Positions 23,588-32,537 are shown, numbered from the stretch's first letter. The stretch: 57,889 nucleotides of DNA from DASZBR01 sp035943935 (GCA_035943935.1 DASZBR010000014.1:1-57889); one strand, 5' to 3'. Notes: generated by a model from the sequence alone, not told the origin. Numbers and translations: made by a program.

Positions 23588-24835
23588 CTAATCCGTCAAT
23601 AATAAATCTTCTTGTTGATCCATTTTAAGTTGTGCTTCAGCAGTAACGCTAAAAGTGTCCGCCATTCTACCGCAAAATATGTGTTCTATGTAAAATAATG
23701 CGTTATTTTCATGGGTACAGCCCCTTGTAACGGCTTCCGTTTGTAAACTAAGAAGCTCATTTTCCAGCGATTGATACGGGTTTATAGAGGCGTTTTTTGA
23801 TAAAAAGCCAAAAGGATTTATTCTTAACGGTTCCAATATTTTCCCACTAAATTGAGGATGGACTGCTTCATTAAGTAATATAATTTCTTCGATATCGAGC
23901 TTCGAAAAACGATTAATGAATTCTTCCTTGTTTTCTGGTGAATTTGGGTCAACCTCTGTGGTTCCTTCTATAATATAGTAGACGGGTTTTTTTAGATTAG
24001 GTGAAAACCTAAATTTACCAGAATGATCCGGATAAAATGGTAAACAAAGCTTATCGATGACTTTACCTTTTAATTCTCTATTTATGGCTATGATTAAACT
24101 AATCCTTGAAAAATACATATGAGCAAGAATTATTTTCATGCTTAAGAAGCAGGGCATAACTTCTCGTGCGTTATCGTCTCTAAAAATGAAGTTTTCAATA
24201 ATTGATTTTTCGCGAGTAGAACTTAGAAGTTGTTTTTCAATCGCGACCATAAATTGGCAAGACATCTCGGATAGTTTTTTCTGGAAAAAAGTTGAAAGCC
24301 GTGTCGCACCTTCTCGTGAAAGGTCTAAATCGCTCATGATTTTTTTAATATTAACACCGCTATGTTTTTTATCATCAGGGCATTTATATATGGTTAGGAT
24401 TTTTGAGAATAGAAGGTACGTGTCGTCGTCATCAAGAAAATAGTCATAGTTGTTTTCTAGAATAAATTTTTCAAGAGTGGTGGGAATTAAACCTCTTGCG
24501 TTAGAAGTGTTTTCAACTTTGCTGTAATAAGCCAGATCTTTTTTTATCTTTTCGTTAATAGGTCTAAGTTCGGCTATTTTTTTTGCCGCAGTAGTTTTTT
24601 TGGATTCAACTGCTAAAGCTAAAAGTAGTGTCTTGTACGCACGAATTTGACACGCAGTTTCTCCAACGTGTGGATCAAACTCGTGAAGCTTCTCTTTTAA
24701 ATAAAAACTTTCTAGTGCCTCAATCGCCTGTATTACTACAAACCCTAATAGCTTTAGTGCTTTACAGAATGTTAAATGATTGGGGATTTGAGTTTTAGGT
24801 GATTGCAGCAACAGTTCTATGCTGCTGAATCCCAT
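23588..24835 (-). CDS. Hypothetical protein, first gene of the kinase/regulator operon
   Basis: This 415-residue protein is largely helical, without signal peptide or clear membrane spans, and I do not recognise its family. It has a hydrophobic N-terminal helix near residues 22-42 (CKALKLLGFVVIQAIEAL), a DDDDTYLLFSKIL segment near 137 and a Glu/Leu-rich C terminus ending in EDLLLTD. The kinase gene begins 2 bp before its stop codon on the coding strand, so they are translationally coupled. It may be a sensory partner or target of that two-component pair, or an exported protein; the sequence does not decide. Confidence 0.7.
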   Translation of the reverse strand: MGFSSIELLLQSPKTQIPNHLTFCKALKLLGFVVIQAIEALESFYLKEKLHEFDPHVGETACQIRAYKTLLLALAVESKKTTAAKKIAELRPINEKIKKDLAYYSKVENTSNARGLIPTTLEKFILENNYDYFLDDDDTYLLFSKILTIYKCPDDKKHSGVNIKKIMSDLDLSREGATRLSTFFQKKLSEMSCQFMVAIEKQLLSSTREKSIIENFIFRDDNAREVMPCFLSMKIILAHMYFSRISLIIAINRELKGKVIDKLCLPFYPDHSGKFRFSPNLKKPVYYIIEGTTEVDPNSPENKEEFINRFSKLDIEEIILLNEAVHPQFSGKILEPLRINPFGFLSKNASINPYQSLENELLSLQTEAVTRGCTHENNALFYIEHIFCGRMADTFSVTAEAQLKMDQQEDLLLTD

Positions 24836-24914
24836 GAGTTTTCCTCATTGTTCTTGTATACAGAAATTAAGGGCGTTTATTAAAGTTTGAGGGGGGGTAG
24901 TCTGAAGACCAGAC

Positions 24915-25199
24915 TTAATTTTTTGATGTGGAACCTTTTCTATAAACCACTATCATCACCGTCACCGTCCCACACGTCAGAACACTCAAAAACATTCCTG
25001 TCGCAAGAATGTAATCGTGCATGAGAAGTCCATGTAATACCGTGAATATCTGAATGAAATTAAATCCACCAAACGTAATTAACGAAAACGCTGTGGAATC
25101 TTTCGTGCGGTAAAGTTGAATAGCCTGAGGTACAAATAACGCTGCATTGATAAATAAACCTAAACTGAAAAACATTTCAATTAAATATTGCCACCACAT
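24915..25199 (-). CDS. SemiSWEET-like PQ-loop membrane protein
   Basis: This 94-residue protein has three membrane spans and a PQ-loop motif (ALFVPQAIQLYRTKDS near residue 20), as in bacterial SemiSWEET sugar transporters, which work as dimers. ATG at 25199 has GGAG with a 6-base spacer; a GTG at 25211 would place the SD inside the gene. Substrate unknown; some PQ-loop proteins move amino acids instead. It stands alone between an unknown gene and a pair of lipoprotein genes. Confidence 0.82.
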   Translation of the reverse strand: MWWQYLIEMFFSLGLFINAALFVPQAIQLYRTKDSTAFSLITFGGFNFIQIFTVLHGLLMHDYILATGMFLSVLTCGTVTVMIVVYRKGSTSKN

Positions 25200-25281
25200 A
25201 AAGTACTCCACAGAAGTTTTTAATTCATGAAATTATCAAGAAAATACTTTTGTGATTAATGTGATGTGTTTGAAAACATAC

Positions 25282-25316
25282 AGGGCGATACCCTACAAAA
25301 TATCGCCCCTACAAAA
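25282..25316. repeat. REP-like TTTTGTAGGGGCGA element (inverted copy)
   Basis: AGGGCGA (25282-25288) and TCGCCCC (25303-25309) form a hairpin flanked by TACAAAAT, the inverse of the element at about 15156-15182. Both lie 3' of genes, so it may act as a terminator for the convergent or upstream unit. Confidence 0.55.
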
Positions 25317-25323
25317 TAACGTC

Positions 25324-25572
25324 TTACTTATCCATCTGGTTACCGATTAAACCACCACCGACTGCGCCAGCGCCGGCACCAATAACGGCACCTTGTGTAC
25401 CACCAACCGCTGCGCCTAATACACCACCACCAACAGCACCAATACCTGCACCGGCTGCTGTGTTAGTCAAATGTCTGTGACCCTGACTGTCTGTTCTGTA
25501 CATGCTGTCACATCCGTTTAATACAAAACCGCCTGCGACCAAAAGACATACTGCAATTGTTTTCTTCAACAT
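25324..25572 (-). CDS. Glycine-zipper lipoprotein
   Basis: This 82-residue protein has a lipoprotein signal peptide with lipobox LNGC (Cys21), a short polar linker, then Gly/Ala repeats (AGAGIGAVGGG, AVGG, GAGAGAVGGGLIG) of the glycine-zipper 2TM type found in SlyB, OsmB and rickettsial 17-kDa antigen. It is probably anchored in the outer membrane and may insert a hairpin. It is a paralogue of the adjacent gene at 25608, so the pair arose by tandem duplication, with extra His-rich linker residues here. Confidence 0.85.
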   Translation of the reverse strand: MLKKTIAVCLLVAGGFVLNGCDSMYRTDSQGHRHLTNTAAGAGIGAVGGGVLGAAVGGTQGAVIGAGAGAVGGGLIGNQMDK

Positions 25573-25607
25573 AATAAAAACACTCCCTTTGCGTTAATGA
25601 CAAAACC

Positions 25608-25823
25608 TTAATAATTGTGTCCAATTAAACCACCACCTACAGCACCTGCACCCGCACCAACAATTGTACCTGTGCTTCCGCCTACCGCATTACCAATTAA
25701 ACCACCGCCTACCGCACCAATACCTGCACCTGCAAGTGTTCTGTTCGTACGCGTATCCGCACATCCATTTAACATCAATCCGCCTACAACCAAAAGTCCT
25801 ATAACTATTGTTCGCTTCAACAT
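25608..25823 (-). CDS. Glycine-zipper lipoprotein, tandem paralogue
   Basis: This 71-residue lipoprotein has signal MLKRTIVIGLLVVGGLMLNGC (lipobox LNGC) and two glycine-zipper hairpin halves (AGAGIGAVGGGLIG and GAGAGAVGGGLIG). It is shorter than its neighbour at 25324-25572, with the same organisation. Its start lies less than 100 bp from the divergent membrane-protein gene, so promoters overlap. The proline-rich frame antisense to it is only a reflection of the Gly codons. Confidence 0.85.
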   Translation of the reverse strand: MLKRTIVIGLLVVGGLMLNGCADTRTNRTLAGAGIGAVGGGLIGNAVGGSTGTIVGAGAGAVGGGLIGHNY

Positions 25824-25916
25824 AAAAAACTCTCCCTGCGCTAGTTAGCAATAAAATCTGTGCCCAATCCTAGCACTGTCATAATGCTGTCACAATACTT
25901 GAGTACACTCGCGCGT

Positions 25917-27575
25917 ATGATAGAAGCCATCCCTGAAAGACCTAAAACACGCGAAAGACGCTATAACAACTATACTATTGGTATTGCGATCAGTTTCTTA
26001 GCAGGTATCGGTCTCTCACTTGCGTTACTTCTTACTGCTCATCTGGCGTTTGGCACAATGCCAGAATGGTTGCTCCAATTATTGTATGCACTCTTCGGTA
26101 TCATATCTGTTAGCCAAATTGTTTCTGGAACCGGTTACACCGTTACTGGAGGGGATATTGCGTTTAATCGAAAAACAGTAGTGCAAGCAGTGAAGTTTAT
26201 GTACAAAAAAAAATATACCGGCAAAAAATTTGTCGAATTTATGCAAGAACGAAAAATCGAATTTGTTGGATTGATTTTAGGTCTCGCCTTTTCAATTGCG
26301 CTTACGGTTGTTCTGGTTGTTGAAAAAGTGGGGGATGTTTTAGATCCTTTTGTGAAAGGGATTCCTGTTGTCGGAAACATTATTTTCTTTCTCACGAACG
26401 TCAGCATGATTTCTGGATTATTCAGTCGACTCGGACGGTGTACGGATTATGTGCGTGCCAATAGCGGTCCAAATTTTTTTCGCGGAGAAAATGTTAATTA
26501 CAGTCTCGCTGTAGTCGCGGGTGCTCTAATAGGTATATTAATTGCAGGTCTTTTGTTAGGTCTTGTGGGTGTGACATCCGCCATGTCCGGTGGTGGATTA
26601 CTTCCTGCGTGGGCCAGCATTATTTTATTTGGTTTCAATATATTCAGTACGAGTGCGTCGGCATGTGGATATATCGGACGCGTGTTTGATTTTCTTTTTG
26701 GCGACCGTACCTTATTAGGACTATTCCGAGATCTCAAGTTAGGCGTATCCCCCGATCCCACGAAGAACAAAGGAATTAAAGGACGAGTAAATGCAGAGCG
26801 TGTGGGAACGCTAATTGGTATTGGTGTCGGTACCATATTCGCCTTTGTTTTAATTGGGGTTGCAATCGGGTTGGGATTAGCAACGATACCTGTTTTTGGA
26901 TTTGGTTTACCCATAGCAGCAGCGAGTGTTATTGTCTTGTTAACTTTTATCAGTGGCTTGGGTGGATTGGGAAATCGTCTTGGGCAATGGGTAGATACAG
27001 CGAAGCGCAAGGGTGGCGATGGTGAACACGCTAAGCGTGAGGTTGAGGCAGATGTAACAAGTAAAAAATATCGAGGCCCCGATAGAGATTCTATTTTTGA
27101 TCCGTTATTAAAGTCACACGATTCAGAACAGAGTGCGAGTTTTAATTATGAAGCACCCGTTCAACCCGCAGTAGAAGCGTCGGCAAAAAAAATAGTTTTT
27201 AAAATAGGCGTTCTGGCGGGAGGAGCAGAGAATACGGAGAATAGGGAGAATGGAGAAAATAGCTATGCAGAAAATATTGATAGTGGAAGACGAAGCGCCG
27301 ATACGGGAAATGTTGAAGTTAGCACTATCTCAAGCGGGATTCCTCGTATGGGAAGCACAAGATGTGAATTCTTCACAACAACATCTCGCGAAACAATTTC
27401 CGGATCTGATTCTGCTGGATTGGATGTTGCCGGGGACAAATGGACTTACTTACGCCAAAAAGCTGAAAGCGGAAAAGTCGACGCAACATATTCCCATCAT
27501 CATGATTACCGCACGTGCAGAAGAAGAGAGCAAATTGAGGGGATTGGAAGCGGGAGCCGACGATTATGTCACTAA
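25917..27575 (+). CDS. Multi-span membrane protein whose frame runs 326 bp into phoB
   Basis: The N-terminal roughly 400 residues hold about eight hydrophobic spans with Gly-rich cores (GIAISFLAGIGLSLALL, FVGLILGLAFSIALTVV and others) and Arg/Lys loops; no family is recognised. Start is uncertain: ATG at 25917 (used), ATG 25884 or GTG 25860. From 27250 on the frame overlaps phoB, and its translation there looks non-genuine (Ser/Arg/Gly-rich). At 27185-27192 lies a run of eight A. With seven A the frame would read GCA AAA AAA TAG and stop at about 27195, giving a natural end just before phoB. Either an indel, sequencing error or programmed slippage at this tract explains the long overlap. Confidence 0.7.
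   Translation: MIEAIPERPKTRERRYNNYTIGIAISFLAGIGLSLALLLTAHLAFGTMPEWLLQLLYALFGIISVSQIVSGTGYTVTGGDIAFNRKTVVQAVKFMYKKKYTGKKFVEFMQERKIEFVGLILGLAFSIALTVVLVVEKVGDVLDPFVKGIPVVGNIIFFLTNVSMISGLFSRLGRCTDYVRANSGPNFFRGENVNYSLAVVAGALIGILIAGLLLGLVGVTSAMSGGGLLPAWASIILFGFNIFSTSASACGYIGRVFDFLFGDRTLLGLFRDLKLGVSPDPTKNKGIKGRVNAERVGTLIGIGVGTIFAFVLIGVAIGLGLATIPVFGFGLPIAAASVIVLLTFISGLGGLGNRLGQWVDTAKRKGGDGEHAKREVEADVTSKKYRGPDRDSIFDPLLKSHDSEQSASFNYEAPVQPAVEASAKKIVFKIGVLAGGAENTENRENGENSYAENIDSGRRSADTGNVEVSTISSGIPRMGSTRCEFFTTTSRETISGSDSAGLDVAGDKWTYLRQKAESGKVDATYSHHHDYRTCRRREQIEGIGSGSRRLCH
27185..27192 (+). other. A8 homopolymer at the natural end of the membrane-protein gene
   Basis: Eight consecutive A bases followed by TAG. 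Loss of one A in DNA or RNA brings the TAG into frame. Polymerase slippage on such tracts would yield two protein ends, a short one and one extended by about 125 residues read through phoB in the wrong frame. Confidence 0.6.
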
Positions 27576-27954
27576 GCCGCTGTCACCGCGTGAATTAATT
27601 GCGCGTATCAAAGCCGTATTACGTCGGGGGCCATTAATATTACCCGATGGTTTAATTAATGTTCATGAATTAACGTTGGATACCCATCACAATAAATTAA
27701 GCATAAACAATCAAGATATTTTATTAAGCTTATTAGAATATAAATTATTGCATTTTTTAGTTGCTCACAAAAATCATATTTGTTCGCGCGAGAAATTATT
27801 GGACCATGTGTGGGAGCGCGTGTCTGAAGTGGAATTGCGAACGGTTGATGTTCAAATTCGTCGATTACGGGATAAATTAAAATTGCACGGCTGTGAAAAA
27901 TATATTCAAACAAAACGAGGTTTGGGTTATGTCTTTAAATCTCCAACAGCTTGA
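27265..27954 (+). CDS. phoB: Phosphate regulon response regulator PhoB
   Basis: This 229-residue OmpR/PhoB-type regulator begins with ILIVEDEAPIREM, has phospho-acceptor Asp52 in LLDWMLPG, TARAEEE, the Lys of YVTKPLSP, and a winged-helix output domain ending in QTKRGLGYVF. The N-terminal third is close to E. coli PhoB as I remember it. ATG at 27265 has GGAG nine bases upstream; ATG at 27250 would add five residues. It should activate phosphate-starvation genes. It overlaps the membrane-protein frame upstream and the phoR start downstream (26 bp). Confidence 0.93.
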   Translation: MQKILIVEDEAPIREMLKLALSQAGFLVWEAQDVNSSQQHLAKQFPDLILLDWMLPGTNGLTYAKKLKAEKSTQHIPIIMITARAEEESKLRGLEAGADDYVTKPLSPRELIARIKAVLRRGPLILPDGLINVHELTLDTHHNKLSINNQDILLSLLEYKLLHFLVAHKNHICSREKLLDHVWERVSEVELRTVDVQIRRLRDKLKLHGCEKYIQTKRGLGYVFKSPTA

Positions 27955-28660
27955 ACGCATACGGCGCGATTTTGTCGCGAATGTTTCCCATGAATTGCGT
28001 ACACCCCTAACCGTACTACATGGCTATTTAGAATTATTATTAGATGAACAATGGGATGAACCTAAAAAAAATATGTTTACGCAAATGCAACAACAAACCG
28101 TCAGAATGGAAAATTTAATTGAAGATTTATTATTGTTATCCACCTTGGAAAATGAAGATGTTGCGCCTACTGAGCATAAAAGTATTGATGTGCCTAATTT
28201 AGTTGATACGATTTGTCGCGAAGCGAAAACATTAAGTTCTGGCAATCATCAATTTGAAATTAATTTTGATACAAATTTAAGTCTTAATGGCAATGAAAAA
28301 GAATTACGCAGCCTGTTTTCAAATTTAATTTTTAATGCCGTGAAATATACTCCCTCCGGCGGAAAAATCTTTGTCGACTGGTCTGAAAAAAATAAAAAAG
28401 CGTATTTTAGTGTGAAGGATACGGGCATTGGCATTGAGGCTCACCATATTCCCCGGTTGACTGAACGGTTTTATCGTGTGGATCCGGCGCGATCCCGTGC
28501 AAGTGGGGGGACGGGGTTGGGACTCGCGATTGCAAAACATGTCTTGATTCGCCATGAGGGAAAATTGGAGATTAAAAGCCAATGGGGGGAGGGAAGTGTC
28601 TTTACCTGTATTTTTCCAAAAGGCCAGTATACAATCACCGATTTTACAGAGGATAAGTAA
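27929..28660 (+). CDS. phoR: PhoR-like histidine kinase lacking membrane and PAS domains
   Basis: This 243-residue kinase starts right at the linker before HisKA (LQQLERIRRDFVANVSHELRTPLTVL, written here only in part: phospho-acceptor His21). It has the N box FSNLIFNAVKYTP, G1 VKDTGIGI, F box and G2 GGTGLGLAIA. It matches the catalytic half of PhoR, but the two membrane spans and PAS domain (about 190 residues) are absent. It begins inside phoB with ATG at 27929; the alternative at 27893 adds only 12 residues from phoB sequence. The gene for the sensor half is not nearby. bamA follows after 7 bp. Confidence 0.88.
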   Translation: MSLNLQQLERIRRDFVANVSHELRTPLTVLHGYLELLLDEQWDEPKKNMFTQMQQQTVRMENLIEDLLLLSTLENEDVAPTEHKSIDVPNLVDTICREAKTLSSGNHQFEINFDTNLSLNGNEKELRSLFSNLIFNAVKYTPSGGKIFVDWSEKNKKAYFSVKDTGIGIEAHHIPRLTERFYRVDPARSRASGGTGLGLAIAKHVLIRHEGKLEIKSQWGEGSVFTCIFPKGQYTITDFTEDK

Positions 28661-28667
28661 AGTCCCC

Positions 28668-31004
28668 ATGAGAGTACTACGAAGAACGGGTTTCATCATC
28701 ATCAGTTTATTCCTAATGATACACACTGCATGGGCAGCTGATGCTTTCGTTGTAAAAAACATTCAAGTAGAAGGCTCGCAAGGATTAAGTAATGCGACAA
28801 TATTAAGTTATTTACCCGTTAAAGTAGGGCAAACACTTCAACCCTCTGATACCCCCAAGATTATTTCAGCGCTGTACGCCACCGGATTTTTTAGTAATGT
28901 CAGTTTGTCTCAGAGCGGTAGTACGTTAGTGGTTCACGTGTCTGAATTGCCGGTTATTTCTAAAATTAAAGTCGTGGGAAATTCTGCGATCAAAACCGAA
29001 GAGATCAATAAAGTTTTTAAAGATTTAGGTTTAGTGCAAGGCCAAGTACTTGATCCGGCCGTGTTGAGCCAAGTCGTCAAAAGTTTGCGCGGTGGTTACG
29101 ATTTGCAAGGACACTACAATGCTATTGTGACACCCGAAGTTGTGTCGACGACGCGTAATCGCGTTAATGTGACGATTAATATTTCCGAAGGTCGCGTAGC
29201 ATTAGTAAGAGATATACATATTATAGGTAACAAAGCCTTCAGTGAAAGTACGTTGATTGATACGTTGAAATTAACGACGTGGAAATGGGATTCTATTATT
29301 ACGCACAATGATCATTACTCTCGCGGTGCATTTGATCAGTCATTGGGTCAGTTGACAGATTATTATCTTAATCGTGGTTATTTACGTTTCAAAATTGACA
29401 GCGCCAATGCCGTATTAAGTCATGATCGTAAATCGGTCGATTTAATTATTCACGTCACAGAAGGTCAGCCTTTTCGTTTAACCAGTGTTGGATTTTCAGG
29501 AACGCTAATTTTACCCGAAGCAACGTATAGAAACTTACCAGCAGTACAAGCGTTGAAACCTGGCAGTATTGTTTCAAAAGAAAAAATTCTTGCGGCGTCT
29601 AAAGCAGTAAGCTACGCATTAGGCGATGAAGGTTATGCGTTCGCTAAGATTAATGCAGTACCCAATATCGATGATGCAAAACATGAAGTGTCACTGATGT
29701 TTAATATTGTGCCGGGCCGAAAAGTGTATGTTCGCCATATTTCATTTACAGGAAATACGGCGTCATCAGATACGGTATTGCGACAGTCAATGCGTCAAAG
29801 TGAGGGTGCATTATCTTCCATCGCTAATATAGATGAATCAAAACGCCAATTGAATTTATTGGGTTATTTCCAAGATGTGAAAGAAACTGCCGTGTCGGTT
29901 CCGGGATCATCGAATGAAGTTGATTTACATTACAGCGTGAGTGAACAGCCTTCTGCGCAAGCAACGGTCGGTGCAGGCTATGGTACCGATGGGATTATAT
30001 TAAGTGCGGGTGTGAACGAAAATAATTTCTTGGGAACAGGCCGACAAGTCGGTGTGAATTTTTCGAAGAGCTACTACCAACAAAGTTATAGCGTGAGTTA
30101 CAACAATCCTTATTACACACCGTCTGGTGTGCAACGGGGATTCACGCTTTTCAACACGAAAACAACGCCGGGTAACGTCAATCTTGCGGCGTATGAATTT
30201 AGCAGCTATGGCGGAAACGTAAACTATTCTATTCCCTTTACGGAAAAAGACAGCTACCAGATTGGATTTGGCGTGCAACGAACGCATTTAACGCCCGGTG
30301 GTTTTCCGTCGACGCAAATTTTGCGGTTTGTACAAATGGAAGGAACGGAATTTAACCAATTTATTTTATCGGGCGGTTGGACGCGTGATTCACGAAACCG
30401 TGCATTCTTCCCAACACAAGGGACCTATCAAAATATTGGCATTCAAGTTTCTACACCTATTTCGGGTAGAGCACTGGATTATTACAAGGCGACGTATCTC
30501 GTCCATAATTACGAACCCATCGGTGGTTTTACGACGTTTCTTTCAGGGACGGCAGGTTATGGTGGTGCTTATGGTAAAACACAAGGCTTACCGTTCTTTA
30601 CAAACTATTACGCCGGTGGATTGGTGGGCAATGGTGAAGTGCGTGGCTATCAAACAAATACCTTGGGGCCGAAAGATTCTACGGCAGCCCCTATCGGGGG
30701 TAACGTATTATTAGCGGGAACCGTGGAGTTGCTTTTCCCTCATCCGCTCAGCGGAACCTCTTTCCGAACGGGAGTTTTTGTGGATGCAGGTAATGTTTAT
30801 TCTACGTGGAATAATTATAATACCTATCCGTCGAGTCAGACCGGTGTTAAATTAGGTGACTTGCGTTATTCAACCGGTGTGGATATTCAGTGGAAATTAC
30901 CCGTGTTGAATGCAATACTTGAAGTTGCTTTGTCAAAAGCGTTAAATCCTAAGTCAGGTGATTTAGTCGAACCGTTTAGCTTTAATATTGGTGGTAATTT
31001 CTAG
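28668..31004 (+). CDS. bamA: Outer membrane protein assembly factor BamA
   Basis: BamA folds and inserts beta-barrel proteins in the outer membrane. The 778-residue product has a signal peptide ending near Ala24 (TAWAADAF), five POTRA domains (about 25-345) with recurring IxIxGN turns, and a C-terminal 16-strand barrel ending in the typical Phe (NIGGNF). Barrel motifs such as GTGRQVGVNFSKS and VRGYQTN (VRGF-type loop 6 Arg) are present. The ATG at 28668 follows the phoR stop closely. It heads the classical bamA-skp-lpxD-fabZ-lpxA-lpxB-rnhB order. Confidence 0.97.
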   Translation: MRVLRRTGFIIISLFLMIHTAWAADAFVVKNIQVEGSQGLSNATILSYLPVKVGQTLQPSDTPKIISALYATGFFSNVSLSQSGSTLVVHVSELPVISKIKVVGNSAIKTEEINKVFKDLGLVQGQVLDPAVLSQVVKSLRGGYDLQGHYNAIVTPEVVSTTRNRVNVTINISEGRVALVRDIHIIGNKAFSESTLIDTLKLTTWKWDSIITHNDHYSRGAFDQSLGQLTDYYLNRGYLRFKIDSANAVLSHDRKSVDLIIHVTEGQPFRLTSVGFSGTLILPEATYRNLPAVQALKPGSIVSKEKILAASKAVSYALGDEGYAFAKINAVPNIDDAKHEVSLMFNIVPGRKVYVRHISFTGNTASSDTVLRQSMRQSEGALSSIANIDESKRQLNLLGYFQDVKETAVSVPGSSNEVDLHYSVSEQPSAQATVGAGYGTDGIILSAGVNENNFLGTGRQVGVNFSKSYYQQSYSVSYNNPYYTPSGVQRGFTLFNTKTTPGNVNLAAYEFSSYGGNVNYSIPFTEKDSYQIGFGVQRTHLTPGGFPSTQILRFVQMEGTEFNQFILSGGWTRDSRNRAFFPTQGTYQNIGIQVSTPISGRALDYYKATYLVHNYEPIGGFTTFLSGTAGYGGAYGKTQGLPFFTNYYAGGLVGNGEVRGYQTNTLGPKDSTAAPIGGNVLLAGTVELLFPHPLSGTSFRTGVFVDAGNVYSTWNNYNTYPSSQTGVKLGDLRYSTGVDIQWKLPVLNAILEVALSKALNPKSGDLVEPFSFNIGGNF

Positions 31005-31018
31005 AAAGGAGAGTGTTT

Positions 31019-31537
31019 ATGTTGAAGATGTTAAAAGTTGTTTTGCCTGCTTTATTGTTGTCCGCCAGTGTCTCTGCTTTTGCGGCACCTGCTGATACAG
31101 CTGCACCTAAGATTGGTATCTTTGACATGCAGCAAATGATGCAATCATCACCTTTAGTTGATCAATTGAATAAAAAATTGCAAGAACAGTTCAAACCGCG
31201 TCAAGATAAAATTGCTGCGATGGAAAAAAATCTCGGCGATGAAATTAATAAGCTAAATGATTCAAGCTCTAAGCTGACCAACGAAGATCGTACCAAGCTA
31301 AAAGATAAGATCGTATCAGACAGATCTTCCTACCAAGCGATGGCGAAGTCTTATCAAGAAGACTTAAGCAAAGCACAAAATGAAGCGATGCAAAAATTGA
31401 TGGCGCAGTTGCAATCCGCTGTCGGTCAAGTTGCTGCAAAAGATGGTTACACCTTGGTTGTGCAGAAGGGCGCTGTATTGTATTCCGATCCTAAAGCAGA
31501 TGTTACAAGCCAAGTGTTAGATGTAATGCCGAAGTAA
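31019..31537 (+). CDS. skp: Periplasmic chaperone Skp/OmpH family
   Basis: This 172-residue protein has a signal peptide (to about residue 23, SAFAAP), the KIGIFDMQQMMQSSP opening strand of OmpH/Skp and a long charged coiled-coil region (about 50-130) that forms the tentacles of the trimeric chaperone. It should carry unfolded outer-membrane proteins to BamA. ATG at 31019 is preceded by AAAGGAG with a 7-base spacer; GTG at 31013 is too close to that SD. It lies 14 bp after bamA. Confidence 0.93.
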   Translation: MLKMLKVVLPALLLSASVSAFAAPADTAAPKIGIFDMQQMMQSSPLVDQLNKKLQEQFKPRQDKIAAMEKNLGDEINKLNDSSSKLTNEDRTKLKDKIVSDRSSYQAMAKSYQEDLSKAQNEAMQKLMAQLQSAVGQVAAKDGYTLVVQKGAVLYSDPKADVTSQVLDVMPK

Positions 31538-31544
31538 TTGATGA

Positions 31545-32537
31545 ATGACACGCCAAAAAAAATATTCATTAAGCGAGCTTTCAAAATTAATTAATCTGCC
31601 ATTCGAGGGCGATCCCAACGTTGTAATTTCTGGCGTTGGGACGCTTCAACAAGCAACAGAACATCAGATTACCTTTCTTGATAATCCTATTTATAAAAAA
31701 TATTTAACCGAAACAAAAGCAGCTGCAGTTGTATTATCCGCTGAAAACAAAACGCTTTCTGTAATACCCGCTTTAATTAGCAAAAACCCCTATTTAGATT
31801 TTGCCAAAATACTGAGATTATTCGACGAGCGTTCGCTTCCCGATATTGGCATTCATCCGACGGCAGTTGTGGGGAAGAATTGTAAAATAGATTCCTCAGC
31901 ACGCATTGGCGCATTTTGTTTTATTGGCGATAACAGTGAAATTGGTGCGGAAAGTTGTTTATGGCCGCGCGTGACTTTATACGATAGTACTCTCATTGGT
32001 CAGCATGTCATGATTCACAGTGGTGCTGTTTTGGGTAGTGATGGTTTTGGAAATGCACGCGATGGATTCACCTGGGTAAAAGTTCCCCAACTGGGGCGTG
32101 TGATGATTAAAAATAATGTTGAGATAGGCGCGAATACGACAATCGATCGAGGCGCCATTGACGATACGATTATTGAAGAGGGTGCTCGTATTGATAATCT
32201 TGTTCAAATTGCCCACAACGTAAAAATTGGTGCGCACACCGCAATTGCAGGATGTGTTGCTATTGCAGGTAGCGTTACCATTGGGAAGCATTGTTTGATT
32301 GGTGGTGGTGCAGGTATTAATGGTCATCTCGAGATTTGTGATGGTGTTATGCTTACGGCAATGACGGGTGTTTCAAAATCGATTACGGAGCCGGGTATTT
32401 ATTCTGCCGGTACGGTTTCACAAAAAAATCTGGCATGGCGAAAAATGACAGTACGATTACGTCATTTAGATGAATTATTTGATCGCGTAGAGCGTCTAGA
32501 GAAGTTGGAAAAGTTTGAAAAAGAGGAAATCAAATGA
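31545..32537 (+). CDS. lpxD: UDP-3-O-(3-hydroxyacyl)glucosamine N-acyltransferase LpxD
   Basis: This 330-residue enzyme performs the third step of lipid A synthesis. The N-terminal UDP-binding domain (about 1-100, FLDNPIYKKYL) is followed by hexapeptide repeats of a left-handed beta-helix (IGAFCFIGDNSEIG onward), with the catalytic His in QIAHNVKIG. The C-terminal helix is rich in Glu/Lys. It overlaps fabZ by 4 bp (ATGA). Lipid A is therefore made by the usual route in this organism. Confidence 0.97.
   Translation: MTRQKKYSLSELSKLINLPFEGDPNVVISGVGTLQQATEHQITFLDNPIYKKYLTETKAAAVVLSAENKTLSVIPALISKNPYLDFAKILRLFDERSLPDIGIHPTAVVGKNCKIDSSARIGAFCFIGDNSEIGAESCLWPRVTLYDSTLIGQHVMIHSGAVLGSDGFGNARDGFTWVKVPQLGRVMIKNNVEIGANTTIDRGAIDDTIIEEGARIDNLVQIAHNVKIGAHTAIAGCVAIAGSVTIGKHCLIGGGAGINGHLEICDGVMLTAMTGVSKSITEPGIYSAGTVSQKNLAWRKMTVRLRHLDELFDRVERLEKLEKFEKEEIK

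Noticed and set aside
25615..25848. Proline-rich open frame antisense to the glycine-zipper lipoprotein
   Set aside because: It is the mirror of Gly codons (GGN read as NCC) in a real gene with signal peptide and lipobox on the other strand.
26498..27010. 170-codon antisense frame in the membrane-protein gene
   Set aside because: The plus strand shows consistent hydrophobic spans; the antisense product is Pro/Asn/Thr-rich without features or SD.
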